40,977 nt of DNA from Clostridiales bacterium (GCA_012729115.1 JAAYDR010000038.1:1-40977), one strand, 5' to 3'. Positions 27,423-36,277 are shown, counted from the stretch's first letter. Numbers and translations: made by a program. Notes: generated by a model not told the origin, from the letters alone.

Positions 27423-29552
27423 CTATGCAGTCTGACGTCTGGCCAACTCCAGAAAAGGACCGGGGCAGGCCATCAGCTCGGCATAGGTGCCTGTCTGAAC
27501 GATCCTCCCCTTTTCAAGCACCAGAATCCTGTCGGCGTTCATAATTGTGCTGAGCCGATGAGCAATCACCACCCGGGTCATGCGTAACATCTCCAGGTTT
27601 TTGGTCACCAATGCTTGGGTGACATTGTCCAAAGCACTGGTGGCCTCATCCAACAGCATGATGCAGGGCTTTCTGACCAGGGCGCGGGCCAGCAATATTC
27701 TTTGCCTTTGCCCACCGGACAGAGTACGGCCACCCTCGGTGAGAAAGGTATGCATACCCATGGGCATTTCCTGAATATCCCGGTCCAGACCGACCAGCTT
27801 CGCAGCTTCCCATGCATCCTCCACGGACAGGTTGGAAGCGCCGATGATGTTTTTATATATATCGTCGGACATGATCTGCGCGTTTTGAATCACGGTGCCG
27901 ATCTGATTGCGCACTTCCTGCACATCCAAATCTGCCAGGTCCATTCCGTCGTAAAGGACAGCACCTGAGAGGGGGCGTTCAAAGCCCAGCAACAGGCGCA
28001 GCAGCGTGGACTTACCGCTGCCCGAACCGCCCACCAGGGCTACCATCTGCCCAGGCTCGATGGTACAGGAAATACCATCCAGCACATATCTGCTGGTTCC
28101 GGGGTAGCAAAAAACCACATTCGCTAAAGTAATGCTGCCCCTAAGCTTTCCCGGATCGGCTTTGGTATCATCCACTTCCGGCAGACATTCCAGGATGGGC
28201 TTCATTTCCTCATACAAAGGCAGAACCTCCAGGAAATCGCCCAGAGCCTGGGAGATGGCAATGAGCGAGGACACAAAGGCGCTGAACGCGGAGAACATGG
28301 CCAGAAAGTCGCCTGTGGAAGGTTTGCTCTGCCCATACCACACCGTGGCATAGAGAATCACGCTGCACAGGACAGGGAAGACGGTCATCAAAGTTTCCAG
28401 ACAGGCTGTCCTGATTCCAATGTCCGTCTCCAGGGTTTTGATCCTGGAAAAGGGCTTATGCCACAGCACAAAGGCCACATGTTCCGAGCCCGTGATGATA
28501 AACTTATGGAAACCACGGATGAGCTGCACCAGCAGGCCCTGGATGCTGCCGCTTTCCTGTGCCAGTCTTCCAACAGGTTTCCTCAATGCGCGAAAAAACA
28601 GAGTCAGAGCCGTGACCAATGCCGCCGCACAGGCCAGTACTGCCAAGCCTACCGGAATGCTGTAGGAAAACAAAAGCGCCAGGCTGAACAAGGAAAACAC
28701 GGCGGACAGCGTTGCGTTCAGGGCGGCGCCGGATACAGTCCTGCGTATTTCAGTGATGCCAAAGGCCCTTTCCGCCAGGTCGCCCGCAGAAAAATCCCGA
28801 AAAAACGCTACGGGCAATTTCAGAATTCTATCCCAAAGGGCGCTCTCCAGCCCCATGTCCAGCTTTCCTTCCGCTCTTAGAAGCGCCACGGCTTGAGTGA
28901 GCTGAAAACCAAAGGATGCAAAGCTGCCGGCAGCCAGTATAAGTACTACCCACAGAAGCTGATTGAGTTGCCGGGCTGGAACGATGTAGTCAAAAAGAAG
29001 TCCCGTCATGAAGGGAACCAACAGGCTCACAAGACCACCCGCCGCTCCCGCCAACAGCGTGGAGGTCAGACCCTGCCGTCCAAAATGGTGCAGGCAAAAA
29101 CGCAGTATTTGATGGATATCCACTCTTTGGGAACCAAAGGGTGCGTACAGACAATAAGCGCAGGACATGAGCCTTCCCGCAAGGGCTTGGTCCACAACTT
29201 CGCCTCTGCGCTTCCCGTTCCGAAAGAGCCTGTACCGGGCTGAGGAACTGGGAAGAAGAGCCACGGGCTGCCGGTCCGCCTCTAAAAAACCAAGGAAGGG
29301 CCCGCTGTCTTTTTTCCACCACTCTCCTTGAAGCATCACAGGCCGGGAACGCATACCCAGTCTCCTGGCCGCTTTGGGCACAGAAAGCTCCTCCTGTCCC
29401 GTTCTCCCATTGGCACGGTCAACAGGGCTGCCCAGAAAGTGCGCGATCGTAATCAACGCCCGATCAAGGGGGTGGAGGTTTTCCCCGCCCCCAGAAGCAG
29501 GGACAGAGTTCTTTCCTGTTCGCTTTTTTCTTTTCTCATCCCTTTTTAGCAC
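27423..29552 (-). CDS. NHLM-type peptide exporter, second ABC permease/ATPase (no peptidase)
   Basis: A 709-residue ABC half-transporter resembling the second ATPase subunit of NHLM (NHLP-leader microcin) export systems. A soluble N-terminal region of about 150 residues stands where a peptidase would be but lacks a recognisable catalytic Cys. The membrane domain follows (from about residue 160, AGGLVSLLVPFMTGLLFDY), then the ATPase with Walker A VGGSGSGKSTLL, signature LSGGQRQRILLARAL and Walker B MLLDEATSALD. It starts at GTG 29552, with AAAGGAAG about 11 bases upstream, 36 bases after the C39 exporter gene. The two ABC proteins may form a heterodimer or act in sequence. Assignment to the NHLM family is by resemblance of architecture and order. 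Confidence 0.88.
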   Translation of the reverse strand: MLKRDEKRKKRTGKNSVPASGGGENLHPLDRALITIAHFLGSPVDRANGRTGQEELSVPKAARRLGMRSRPVMLQGEWWKKDSGPFLGFLEADRQPVALLPSSSARYRLFRNGKRRGEVVDQALAGRLMSCAYCLYAPFGSQRVDIHQILRFCLHHFGRQGLTSTLLAGAAGGLVSLLVPFMTGLLFDYIVPARQLNQLLWVVLILAAGSFASFGFQLTQAVALLRAEGKLDMGLESALWDRILKLPVAFFRDFSAGDLAERAFGITEIRRTVSGAALNATLSAVFSLFSLALLFSYSIPVGLAVLACAAALVTALTLFFRALRKPVGRLAQESGSIQGLLVQLIRGFHKFIITGSEHVAFVLWHKPFSRIKTLETDIGIRTACLETLMTVFPVLCSVILYATVWYGQSKPSTGDFLAMFSAFSAFVSSLIAISQALGDFLEVLPLYEEMKPILECLPEVDDTKADPGKLRGSITLANVVFCYPGTSRYVLDGISCTIEPGQMVALVGGSGSGKSTLLRLLLGFERPLSGAVLYDGMDLADLDVQEVRNQIGTVIQNAQIMSDDIYKNIIGASNLSVEDAWEAAKLVGLDRDIQEMPMGMHTFLTEGGRTLSGGQRQRILLARALVRKPCIMLLDEATSALDNVTQALVTKNLEMLRMTRVVIAHRLSTIMNADRILVLEKGRIVQTGTYAELMACPGPFLELARRQTA

Positions 29553-29588
29553 TGTGTATGCTCTTCCTTTCCCTGGAGTGGGTTTTAT

Positions 29589-31778
29589 TCAGGCGTTGGA
29601 AACCAATTTGGCATAAGCTCCGCCCAATGCCATCAGTTCCTGGTGGGTGCCTCTCTCCAACACATGGCCATGATCCAGCAGAATGATCTCATCGCAATCC
29701 ATGATTGTACTCAGGCGATGTGCCACGATCAGACAGGCGCAGCCACGTTGCCTGATGCTGTCCATCACCTGCTTTTCCACCAGGGGGTCCAGGGCACTGG
29801 TGGCCTCATCCAGAACCATAACAGCCGGATTTGCGGCCAAGGCCCTGGCAATCTCAATACGCTGCTTTTCCCCGCCGCTAAAGCACTTTCCGTTCTCCCC
29901 CAGTTCCAACCCATAGCCCCCCTGCCGTTCCTGGATGATGTCGTGGATACAGGCATCCCGGGCTGCAGCTTCCACCTGGTCCTCCGGGACGGCGGAGTCC
30001 CAGAGAGTGATGTTCTCCCTTACCGTCCCCTCGAAAATGCAGATCTCCTGATCCACCATGGAAAAGGAACGCCTAAATGCATCTTTGGGGATCTGGGAAC
30101 GGGGTTTGCCGTCAAAGAGAATCTCACCTGCCCATGGGCTGTACAGACCGGCTACCAGTTTTGCAACAGTAGACTTGCCGCTGCCGCTGCCCCCTACCAC
30201 TGCCACATGAGCCCCCGGTGCCAGGGTCAGGCTGAAGCACTCGATCAGCGGCGGCTCCATGCGGCTATACCCAAAGGAGACATCTCTAAGCTCTACCCGC
30301 CCGCTGAGCCTGTCCACGCCCTCATCCTCCCGGGAGGGCGGGACGGTTTCCTCCACAGCAGGGTACTCGTAGATATCGTCCAGTCGTTCCAGATAGACTT
30401 GCAAGTCCTGGATCTCATCACTGAAGCAAACCAATCTGTTGATCGGGCTGAGAAAGCTGGCAAACAGGCCCTGAAAGGCGACCAGTGTCCCCAGGGTGAT
30501 CTGTGCCCCAATAACCTGCCATGCACCAAGGGCCAGCACCACAGCATCCGCCAGGGAGCCGATCACAAGCGGGATGGTACTAAGAAGCTGCAGGGTACCG
30601 CCCATCTGTTGCTCAGCGTTGAGCATCTTGGCCTGATAACCGGCCCAGCGGGCGAAAAAATCCGATTCTGTTCCCCCGGCTTTCATGGTCTCAATGATTT
30701 CAAGCCCCGCCGTACAGGTGCCGAAAAACTTACCCTCATCCGTGAGCAACTTGCGTTGTTGGTTGGCTCTCCTGCGGGAAAGAAAAAACAGAAAAGCGAA
30801 ATTGAGCAATGCAATGCTCACCCCCCACAGGGTAAGCAGAGGGCTGTAGATCAGCATCATCCCCATGAAGAAAAGAGCAATGATCAGATCCATAGCTGTG
30901 GAGGCCAGCTTACCGGTAATGAGTTCGCTGACGATGTCGTTGTAGGCAACCCGGGATGCGATATCTCCGGCAAAGCGCTGGAGGAAGAATTCCATGGGCA
31001 GGCGGAGCAAATGGCGGAGAAATCGGCTGGAAAAACTGAGGGAGAGTATGCTTTGCAGCCTTGCCATGTATTTGCTTCGAAGGATGTAGGTGACTCCCTG
31101 GAACAAGGCTACCATGGCAAACCCCAGCAGAAAGGGAAGCGCCCATTCCCCTGCATTCCCTTCCATCAATTCATCCACAAAAAATTTTGAGAAATAAGGC
31201 GCAAGCAAGCCCGGAAAAATCAGCAGAAGGCTGGTGAGAAGCAGAAAAGTAAGCGGTGCGGAAAGTCCCCGAAGGCTCTTCCTCATGGAGATCAGCAGGC
31301 TGTGGCTTTTGCCTGACTTGACAAAGGCAGGGGACGGCATGAACATCAGCGTTACGCCGGTAAATGCTTGATCAAGTTCCTCCTCTGTCACCCGGTAGGG
31401 CCCGCTGGCCGGGTCGTTGATGTACACCATGCCGCCTCCAAATCCCTCCAGTACCACATAATGGTTGAAATTCCAGTGAATGATGGCAGGGAGCGGAATG
31501 GATTTCAGCTCTTTTGGCTCATGTCGCAAAGCCTTTACGATGAGACCGTATTTTCTGGCTGCTTTGGCGATGTTACCGGCCTTGCTGCCATCCCGGGAGA
31601 CACCGCAGGATATCCGCAGTTCCTCCAGCGGCACAAACTTCTCCCAATACCCCAAAATGATCGCAAGAGCAGCAGCGCCGCATTCCACAGCCTCCATCTG
31701 GATCACCGTGGGTGTTTTTACCCGCTTGTGGAAGCGGTTATAAAACCGCTTGCTTTTTGATGGCTTGGCATGACTCAT
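29589..31778 (-). CDS. C39-peptidase ABC exporter (NHLM type)
   Basis: A 729-residue exporter that cuts double-glycine leaders and exports the cargo. The N-terminal C39 cysteine peptidase retains Gln27, Cys33 (VIQMEAVECGAAALAIILGY), His106 (HWNFNHYVVLEGF) and Asp122 (INDPASGPY). A six-helix membrane domain follows (about residues 160-440). The ATPase has Walker A VGGSGSGKSTVAKL, signature FSGGEKQRIEIARAL and Walker B VMVLDEATSALD. The ATG shares one base with the stop of the HlyD-like gene (TGATG). The two short peptides encoded at 36076-36189 and 36528-36641 have leaders of the kind it would cut and are its likely substrates. Confidence 0.95.
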   Translation of the reverse strand: MSHAKPSKSKRFYNRFHKRVKTPTVIQMEAVECGAAALAIILGYWEKFVPLEELRISCGVSRDGSKAGNIAKAARKYGLIVKALRHEPKELKSIPLPAIIHWNFNHYVVLEGFGGGMVYINDPASGPYRVTEEELDQAFTGVTLMFMPSPAFVKSGKSHSLLISMRKSLRGLSAPLTFLLLTSLLLIFPGLLAPYFSKFFVDELMEGNAGEWALPFLLGFAMVALFQGVTYILRSKYMARLQSILSLSFSSRFLRHLLRLPMEFFLQRFAGDIASRVAYNDIVSELITGKLASTAMDLIIALFFMGMMLIYSPLLTLWGVSIALLNFAFLFFLSRRRANQQRKLLTDEGKFFGTCTAGLEIIETMKAGGTESDFFARWAGYQAKMLNAEQQMGGTLQLLSTIPLVIGSLADAVVLALGAWQVIGAQITLGTLVAFQGLFASFLSPINRLVCFSDEIQDLQVYLERLDDIYEYPAVEETVPPSREDEGVDRLSGRVELRDVSFGYSRMEPPLIECFSLTLAPGAHVAVVGGSGSGKSTVAKLVAGLYSPWAGEILFDGKPRSQIPKDAFRRSFSMVDQEICIFEGTVRENITLWDSAVPEDQVEAAARDACIHDIIQERQGGYGLELGENGKCFSGGEKQRIEIARALAANPAVMVLDEATSALDPLVEKQVMDSIRQRGCACLIVAHRLSTIMDCDEIILLDHGHVLERGTHQELMALGGAYAKLVSNA

Positions 31779-32377
31779 CAGGAAGCCTCATTCTTTTCCG
31801 TTCCCTCCGGCAGGATCAGCCTGATGGGAGGGAATCGTTCCACGACGATCTCCGCCTCGCATAACCAGCCCATGGACGGGTCCAAGGTCTCCGGACTTGT
31901 TGCGAGAAGAAACTCTTGCACCTGGGCGGCGTCTTTGGCATCAAGGCTGATGTATGCCACTACTCCCCCATCTCCACCGCTCCATCCAGGAAGGTTTTCC
32001 AAGGGAAGGGATGCGACACCCAGAGCCCCATTGGGCCCGTCCACCGGTTGCAGGTGGGTAACACGTCCTGAGAGAACTAAATCCTTGCGGGAGGGTAGGA
32101 CGATGTACGCCTCCATACCCTCCTGCACAAAGGAGCCATCTTGTGAGCCCAGCACAATGGCGGCTTCCCCTGGCATACCGGCGAGCAGTGCCCCGCTCCC
32201 CCCCACCTGACGCACGATCTCCCCCAAAAACGCCCAGGCGACAAGAATTGCAACAACCGCAAACAAACAAAGGAGCGCTATCCAGTTTTTGGCGGGGACC
32301 AATTGCATCACCTGATCCAGGTTTTCTGGTGACGACAGCCGTTCCACCGCATCCTTGCGAAAAATCTTCTGATTCAT
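31778..32377 (-). CDS. Short HlyD-like membrane-fusion protein of the exporter
   Basis: A 199-residue protein with a short cytoplasmic N-terminus, one membrane helix (WIALLCLFAVVAILVAWAFLG, about residues 32-52) and a beta-rich extracytoplasmic part (GEAAIVLGSQDGSFVQEGMEAYIVLPS). Position and layout match the HlyD-like secretion proteins of NHLM systems. It lacks the long coiled-coil hairpin of classical HlyD, reasonable for a cell without an outer membrane, and seems shorter than typical NHLM relatives. It ends on the first base of the C39 exporter start. Start choice: ATG 32377 with TTGAGG upstream. Confidence 0.8.
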   Translation of the reverse strand: MNQKIFRKDAVERLSSPENLDQVMQLVPAKNWIALLCLFAVVAILVAWAFLGEIVRQVGGSGALLAGMPGEAAIVLGSQDGSFVQEGMEAYIVLPSRKDLVLSGRVTHLQPVDGPNGALGVASLPLENLPGWSGGDGGVVAYISLDAKDAAQVQEFLLATSPETLDPSMGWLCEAEIVVERFPPIRLILPEGTEKNEAS

Positions 32378-32410
32378 TTGTACCTCAACTCATCCGTTTT
32401 TATGAGGCCG

Positions 32411-33172
32411 TTACCGCTTCAATCCCCGGGATTCCAGGTATTCCAGGCTTTGCCGCTGGGCCTTTATTCCCTTAACCTCCAGTAAAAACGTGCTTGTGAT
32501 GCCATGTTTTGCAAGAAGTGCGAAGAAACCCTCAATATCCAGTATTCCACTGCCCAAGGGCCAATGGGAGTCCCCATGGCCATCACAATCGTTGAGATGG
32601 CAATGACGTATCATCGACTTCAGGGCACTGATCCAACTCTGGATCGGCGTAGGTGACAGGCATGCATGGGCAAAATCCAAGCACACTCCAAAGTTCGGAT
32701 AACAGGACAGGTGCTGGGCCAGACGGCACAGCAAGTCGGGGGTGAAATCAAACATATTTTCAATGTAAATATCGATTTGCGGGTTCTCCTCCAGCATCTG
32801 GGCATAGAACACAGCGTTCTCCTTCAGCCATCGGTCCTGGTAGGAGGGTAAGTTGCAATTGGGAATGGTGTTGGTATGAAAAATCACAGCCTGAGCCGCC
32901 AGTCTTTTACAGACCGCTATGCTTTGTCTGACCCGGAGCCGGGAAATCCCGCGAATCCTTTCGTCTTCACTACCCACCGAGATATCGAAAAACGCACCGT
33001 GTACGGTGCAGGGATAGTCCGGCTTGTTTGCCGTATACATCGCTATCAGCCTGTCGATTTCCACGGTGTTGTCCATGTCGCTATAAAAGTCATTGTACTC
33101 AAAGCCCAGCCCGTATTCCCGAGAAAGGGACAGGCTCTCCGAAATGCAATCTTTATCGGGTATGATCAGCAT
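32411..33172 (-). CDS. Xylose-isomerase-like TIM-barrel protein (AP endonuclease 2 superfamily)
   Basis: A 253-residue sugar-isomerase/epimerase-like TIM barrel. The usual metal ligands are visible: Glu in IYIENMFDF, Asp-x-x-His in VCLDFAHACLS, His in RHCHLNDCDGHGDSHW and Glu near the C-terminus in FLLEVKG. This suggests an active metalloenzyme. The substrate is unknown. Most relatives act on sugars, but the gene is embedded in a peptide-export operon, where related TIM-barrel metalloenzymes (MNIO/DUF692) modify peptides in other systems. The ATG has AAGGAG 6 bases upstream. It is in the same frame as the preceding FecR gene, separated by one TAG and a run of Pro-Glu codons (see findings). 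Confidence 0.85.
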   Translation of the reverse strand: MLIIPDKDCISESLSLSREYGLGFEYNDFYSDMDNTVEIDRLIAMYTANKPDYPCTVHGAFFDISVGSEDERIRGISRLRVRQSIAVCKRLAAQAVIFHTNTIPNCNLPSYQDRWLKENAVFYAQMLEENPQIDIYIENMFDFTPDLLCRLAQHLSCYPNFGVCLDFAHACLSPTPIQSWISALKSMIRHCHLNDCDGHGDSHWPLGSGILDIEGFFALLAKHGITSTFLLEVKGIKAQRQSLEYLESRGLKR

Positions 33173-33202
33173 TCTTAGCTCCTTCTCTGGTTCTGGCTCA
33201 GG

Positions 33203-34063
33203 CTATGTTTCCGGTTCAGGGTTGGGCTGGGGATTAGGCTGGGGAGTGGGCTTGGGGGTGTACTTGGGCCTTGGGGTAGGTTTATATTTCTTCGTTTGAT
33301 TCTCGGAGGCGTTGTCCGGTGAATTATCATCAATGGCGGCCAGGATGGCTTTAAGCGCATCCCTTTTCTCCGAATCATCTGTGTTGTTCAGTTGATTTCG
33401 GATGACCTCGCGCAGCCAATTCCGGGTCTCCTCCGGCAGGTCTTCATAATGGATGGGCTCATCCGCTCCGCCCAGCATACCGCCATCCTCGGTGAACAGC
33501 ACCTCGGCCTGGAGACCGCAACCCAGTGAATGCTCCTCACCGCTGCCGGTATTGATGCCGACCTCGCCCTCTACAGTTTGCACAATCACGGTGGAATTGC
33601 CCTCCCCGTCCGTGCCCAGCACAACCCGGAAGACCGTACCGCGCACTACCATTGATACATTGTCAACGGTTACGCTAAAGGTTTCTCCCGGGCCCAGCTT
33701 CTGCTGAATTGCGGAAGAGACGGCCCCTTTCATAAGGCGGATGGTGGTCATGGTATTGCCCGGTCCTCCGGCTGCAACGATCTCAAGTTGCGTATCCGGT
33801 TCCAGATACTCATACTTGTCGTCGTCCAACTTCAGCACCAAGCCACTGCCGGCAGGTGTGGTCACAACATCTCCGTCTTGGAGCTTCATGCCCTCATAGG
33901 CAAACATCTCTCTGGACAGCCCCTGGCGGGCTACCATGGCATCACCACTCACTGCGACGACAAAGATGCTGCGGTACTCGGGTGCGCCGGCCTTTCCCGG
34001 CACAGCCATCAGTATTGCCAGCATTCCAAGCACGATTGCAAATCGGCGAAATCTGCTATTCAT
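33203..34063 (-). CDS. FecR-domain secreted protein with proline-rich tail
   Basis: A 286-residue protein with a signal peptide (FAIVLGMLAILMAVPGKAGA) and a FecR-like beta-rich domain (DVVTTPAGSGLVLKLDDDKYE, MVVRGTVFRVVLG, VQTVEGEVGI). After an acidic helical region (near residues 190-250) it ends in a repeat of Pro with Lys, Thr, Gln, Asn and Glu (KPTPRPKYTPKPTPQPNPQP), resembling a cell-wall-spanning stalk. FecR domains in bacterial signalling loci often act as extracytoplasmic sensors or scaffolds. The ATG at 34063 lies 8 bases inside the end of the cyclase gene, so the two are coupled. The function here is not known. Confidence 0.86.
   Translation of the reverse strand: MNSRFRRFAIVLGMLAILMAVPGKAGAPEYRSIFVVAVSGDAMVARQGLSREMFAYEGMKLQDGDVVTTPAGSGLVLKLDDDKYEYLEPDTQLEIVAAGGPGNTMTTIRLMKGAVSSAIQQKLGPGETFSVTVDNVSMVVRGTVFRVVLGTDGEGNSTVIVQTVEGEVGINTGSGEEHSLGCGLQAEVLFTEDGGMLGGADEPIHYEDLPEETRNWLREVIRNQLNNTDDSEKRDALKAILAAIDDNSPDNASENQTKKYKPTPRPKYTPKPTPQPNPQPNPEPET
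33206..33283 (-). repeat. Proline-rich codon repeat at the 3' end of the FecR gene
   Basis: About 26 codons alternate Pro with Lys, Thr, Gln, Asn or Glu; on the plus strand this appears as a low-complexity GT/G-rich tract. The Pro-Glu alternation continues beyond the TAG stop for several codons to about 33185. Confidence 0.8.
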
Positions 34064-35936
34064 GTGATCCCTGCTTTCTGCCCTTGACGTCATAGACCAA
34101 TACCTCTTGCGACTTGCCTTTCAGCGGGATGATACCAATTTCCTCGGCGATGATTCTATCCTCCACGATTCGGTACAGACATTGGGGAATGAGGATCTGC
34201 CCACGCTTTGCATTGCTCTCCAGTCTGGCGGCGGTATTGATGGTGTCCCCGATGGCAGTATAGTCCATACGAAAACCGCATCCAATGTTCCCCACCACCG
34301 CTTCTCCACAGTTGACGCCAATACCAAAGCCTACATCCTTTTGGTACATTCTGAGCAGCTTCTGTTCCAGATCTGCGGCTCCCGCCACAATATCCAAAGC
34401 CGTGCAAACCGCCTGGTATTCATAATCCTCCAGATCCACAGGAGCATTGAACACCGCCATCACAGCGTCGCCGATAAACTTGTCCAAGGTACCCCCATGG
34501 TCAAAGATCACCTGGGTGACCAGGGCGAAATACTCATTCAGGATGCAAACCACGTCCTGAGGCGACAGCGACTCCGACAGAGGGGTAAAACCCCGGATGT
34601 CGATGAACAGCACCGCAACATTCCTGAGCTCACCCCCCAACTGGGGCTCAAACTGCTGGTCCCTGGCCATCTGATCCACCACCTGGGGTGCGACATACTT
34701 TCTGAAGGCGCTGGACAAGCGTGTGCGATGCATCCGCTCAGCAAAGTACAGTTTCAAATATTGGTAGGCATACACCAGCAGGATAAACAAAGGCAGATAG
34801 ACAAGGGGCATGGCCCACCCCCTGATAAAAAGCATCTTTGCAGCCAGAAGATAACCGCCGATGATCCCCAGGGCCACCAGGGTAGTGAGCAGAAACTTTT
34901 TTCGCAAGGACAGCAGGTAAAAGAGCATCGCCACAAGCGCCGTGAAGCATGCCAACGGCAAGGGACTTGCCGGAATAACCTGCCTGCCCTCCATCAGGTT
35001 CTGCAGGATGTTGGCATGGATCTCCACGCCGTACAAAGGAGCCTTGCGGTTGGTGCCGGTAAAGAAATTGTCCTGAAGACCCGTGGTATACGCTCCAATC
35101 AGTGCAACACAATCCTTGAAAACAATGGGGTCGATTCTGCCACCCAACACGAGATCCAAGGAAATGCCCTCAAAATCTCCGGTATCGCCCGCGTAATCGA
35201 TGAGAAACGCGTCCTTCAGTCTATCCGGGGAAGGGTGGGCCTGGCCCAGGGAGGCATAGTAGCGCAGATAAGTCTGGTAGGCCAGGCTTCGAAACTCTTT
35301 GCCCTGATGGGGATAGCGGATCATCGCCCAGCGGACCAGTCCATCCGGCTGCAGCACAGCATTGGAAAATCCCACCGACTCGTCATCATCGGTAAGCCAG
35401 TAGGGCAATTCAACGGCACTGAGGGACTCCTCCACAGACCATTGCCCTTGGGAGAAGGAAGCCTGTTCGCTGATGACAAGATGGGAAGCGCTGACCACGT
35501 TGTCATACTGAAGGGCTGCCTGCATAAGGTCTTCGTCTCCCGGCCCCCCCATCATCCCGGTAAAAAGCACGTCAAAGGCAATGACGGCAGGTCGATTGTC
35601 CTTATCCGCATTGAGAATCCCGATAAGCTGGGCATAAATGCTTCTATCCCAGGTACCAAAAGGTCCGAGGGTTTTGATCGTCCTTTCGTCAATCCCAATA
35701 ATTTTGATGGCGCTGTTTGTGGGTCTGCGTCGGCTGTACAGCAGATCCCTTGCAAAGAAATCCAGGCCTGATAACATGTTCATAATCGTAATCCCAAAAC
35801 AGAACATGCCGATCAGCCATGGTACTGCATGCCTCACAAGCCGTTTTACAAGTTGTTTTTTCTTTTTATTGTCCGATGGGGGCGGTGGAGGATGGAAACA
35901 ATCCGGAAGCTTTCTCTTTTGCATGATACGAATCAT
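34056..35936 (-). CDS. CHASE2-domain class III adenylate cyclase
   Basis: A 626-residue membrane receptor cyclase. A cytoplasmic N-terminus with a Pro run is followed by a membrane helix (about 38-56), an extracytoplasmic CHASE2 domain (about 60-320, with IIGIDERTIKTLGPFGTWDR), three membrane helices (about 327-395) and a class III cyclase domain. The catalytic set is complete: metal Asp446 (FIDIRGF) and Asp490 (FIGDAVMAVF), adenine-specifying Lys486 and Asp558, transition-state Asn567 and Arg571 (DTINTAARLE). The Lys/Asp pair favours ATP, hence cAMP. It is upstream of FecR, the exporter genes and a cNMP-binding protein. The ribosome site is weak (GGGAAG about 7 bases away); ATG 35924 is an alternative. 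Confidence 0.93.
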   Translation of the reverse strand: MIRIMQKRKLPDCFHPPPPPSDNKKKKQLVKRLVRHAVPWLIGMFCFGITIMNMLSGLDFFARDLLYSRRRPTNSAIKIIGIDERTIKTLGPFGTWDRSIYAQLIGILNADKDNRPAVIAFDVLFTGMMGGPGDEDLMQAALQYDNVVSASHLVISEQASFSQGQWSVEESLSAVELPYWLTDDDESVGFSNAVLQPDGLVRWAMIRYPHQGKEFRSLAYQTYLRYYASLGQAHPSPDRLKDAFLIDYAGDTGDFEGISLDLVLGGRIDPIVFKDCVALIGAYTTGLQDNFFTGTNRKAPLYGVEIHANILQNLMEGRQVIPASPLPLACFTALVAMLFYLLSLRKKFLLTTLVALGIIGGYLLAAKMLFIRGWAMPLVYLPLFILLVYAYQYLKLYFAERMHRTRLSSAFRKYVAPQVVDQMARDQQFEPQLGGELRNVAVLFIDIRGFTPLSESLSPQDVVCILNEYFALVTQVIFDHGGTLDKFIGDAVMAVFNAPVDLEDYEYQAVCTALDIVAGAADLEQKLLRMYQKDVGFGIGVNCGEAVVGNIGCGFRMDYTAIGDTINTAARLESNAKRGQILIPQCLYRIVEDRIIAEEIGIIPLKGKSQEVLVYDVKGRKQGSHE

Positions 35937-36075
35937 CTCAGCTTCCCGGTTGAAGTGGGCAGCTGCCCCGATGCCATGCCTAACGCGCTATCTGGATCGC
36001 ACGGTTTCCCGTTTGGCCCACACTGGTTGGTACAGAGTACGATCCTGAAGAAGTTAGCACATACACGAACCGGAA

Positions 36076-36189
36076 TTATTTCTTTTCCTTCTTCGCGCCA
36101 CCGCTGACCTGGTTCAAATCCTCATCGGAAATCTCTGCGGCATCCTGTTCCTCTGCCTTGATGGGTTTGAGATCCTTATCTTCTGCCAT
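36076..36189 (-). CDS. Double-glycine leader peptide B (core AKKEKK)
   Basis: A 37-codon gene with GGAGGAG before its ATG (36189) and a TAA stop. The peptide begins MAEDKDLKPIKAEEQDAAE and continues ISDEDLNQVSGGAKKEKK. The Gly-Gly is at positions 30-31, leaving a six-residue tail of mostly Lys. Hydrophobic residues sit at -4 (Val), -7 (Leu) and -12 (Ile) from the cleavage point, the pattern read by C39 peptidases. It aligns without gaps to peptide A: 20 of 37 residues are identical, but only one of the six tail residues. It has its own promoter with a conserved upstream element. The product is probably a cleaved, secreted hexapeptide; a degenerate bacteriocin is an alternative. Confidence 0.85.
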   Translation of the reverse strand: MAEDKDLKPIKAEEQDAAEISDEDLNQVSGGAKKEKK

Positions 36190-36277
36190 GGGTACTCCTC
36201 CTTACTGAATGCCTTGATTTCAGCCGAATCTCCTGATACATGCACAAATCACAGTGGCTGCACCAGTCATTATGGGT

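Noticed and set aside
29643-31190. A 515-codon open frame on the plus strand
   Set aside because: It lies opposite the C39 exporter gene, which has clear domains and active-site residues.
33203-33205. TAG between FecR and TIM-barrel genes as a pyrrolysine codon
   Set aside because: No pyrrolysine genes are visible here, and a ribosome site for the second gene lies just after the stop; simple termination is more likely.
33206-33290. Repeat tract as a CRISPR array or tandem non-coding repeat
   Set aside because: It is a Pro-rich coding repeat with no fixed repeat and spacer lengths.
34107-35771. A 554-codon open frame on the plus strand
   Set aside because: It is antisense to the adenylate cyclase gene, whose catalytic residues are all intact.
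35937-36075. Continuation of peptide B beyond its TAA, or a third small peptide
   Set aside because: An in-frame stretch of about 31 codons follows the stop, but it has no ribosome site, no double-glycine leader and no counterpart after peptide A.
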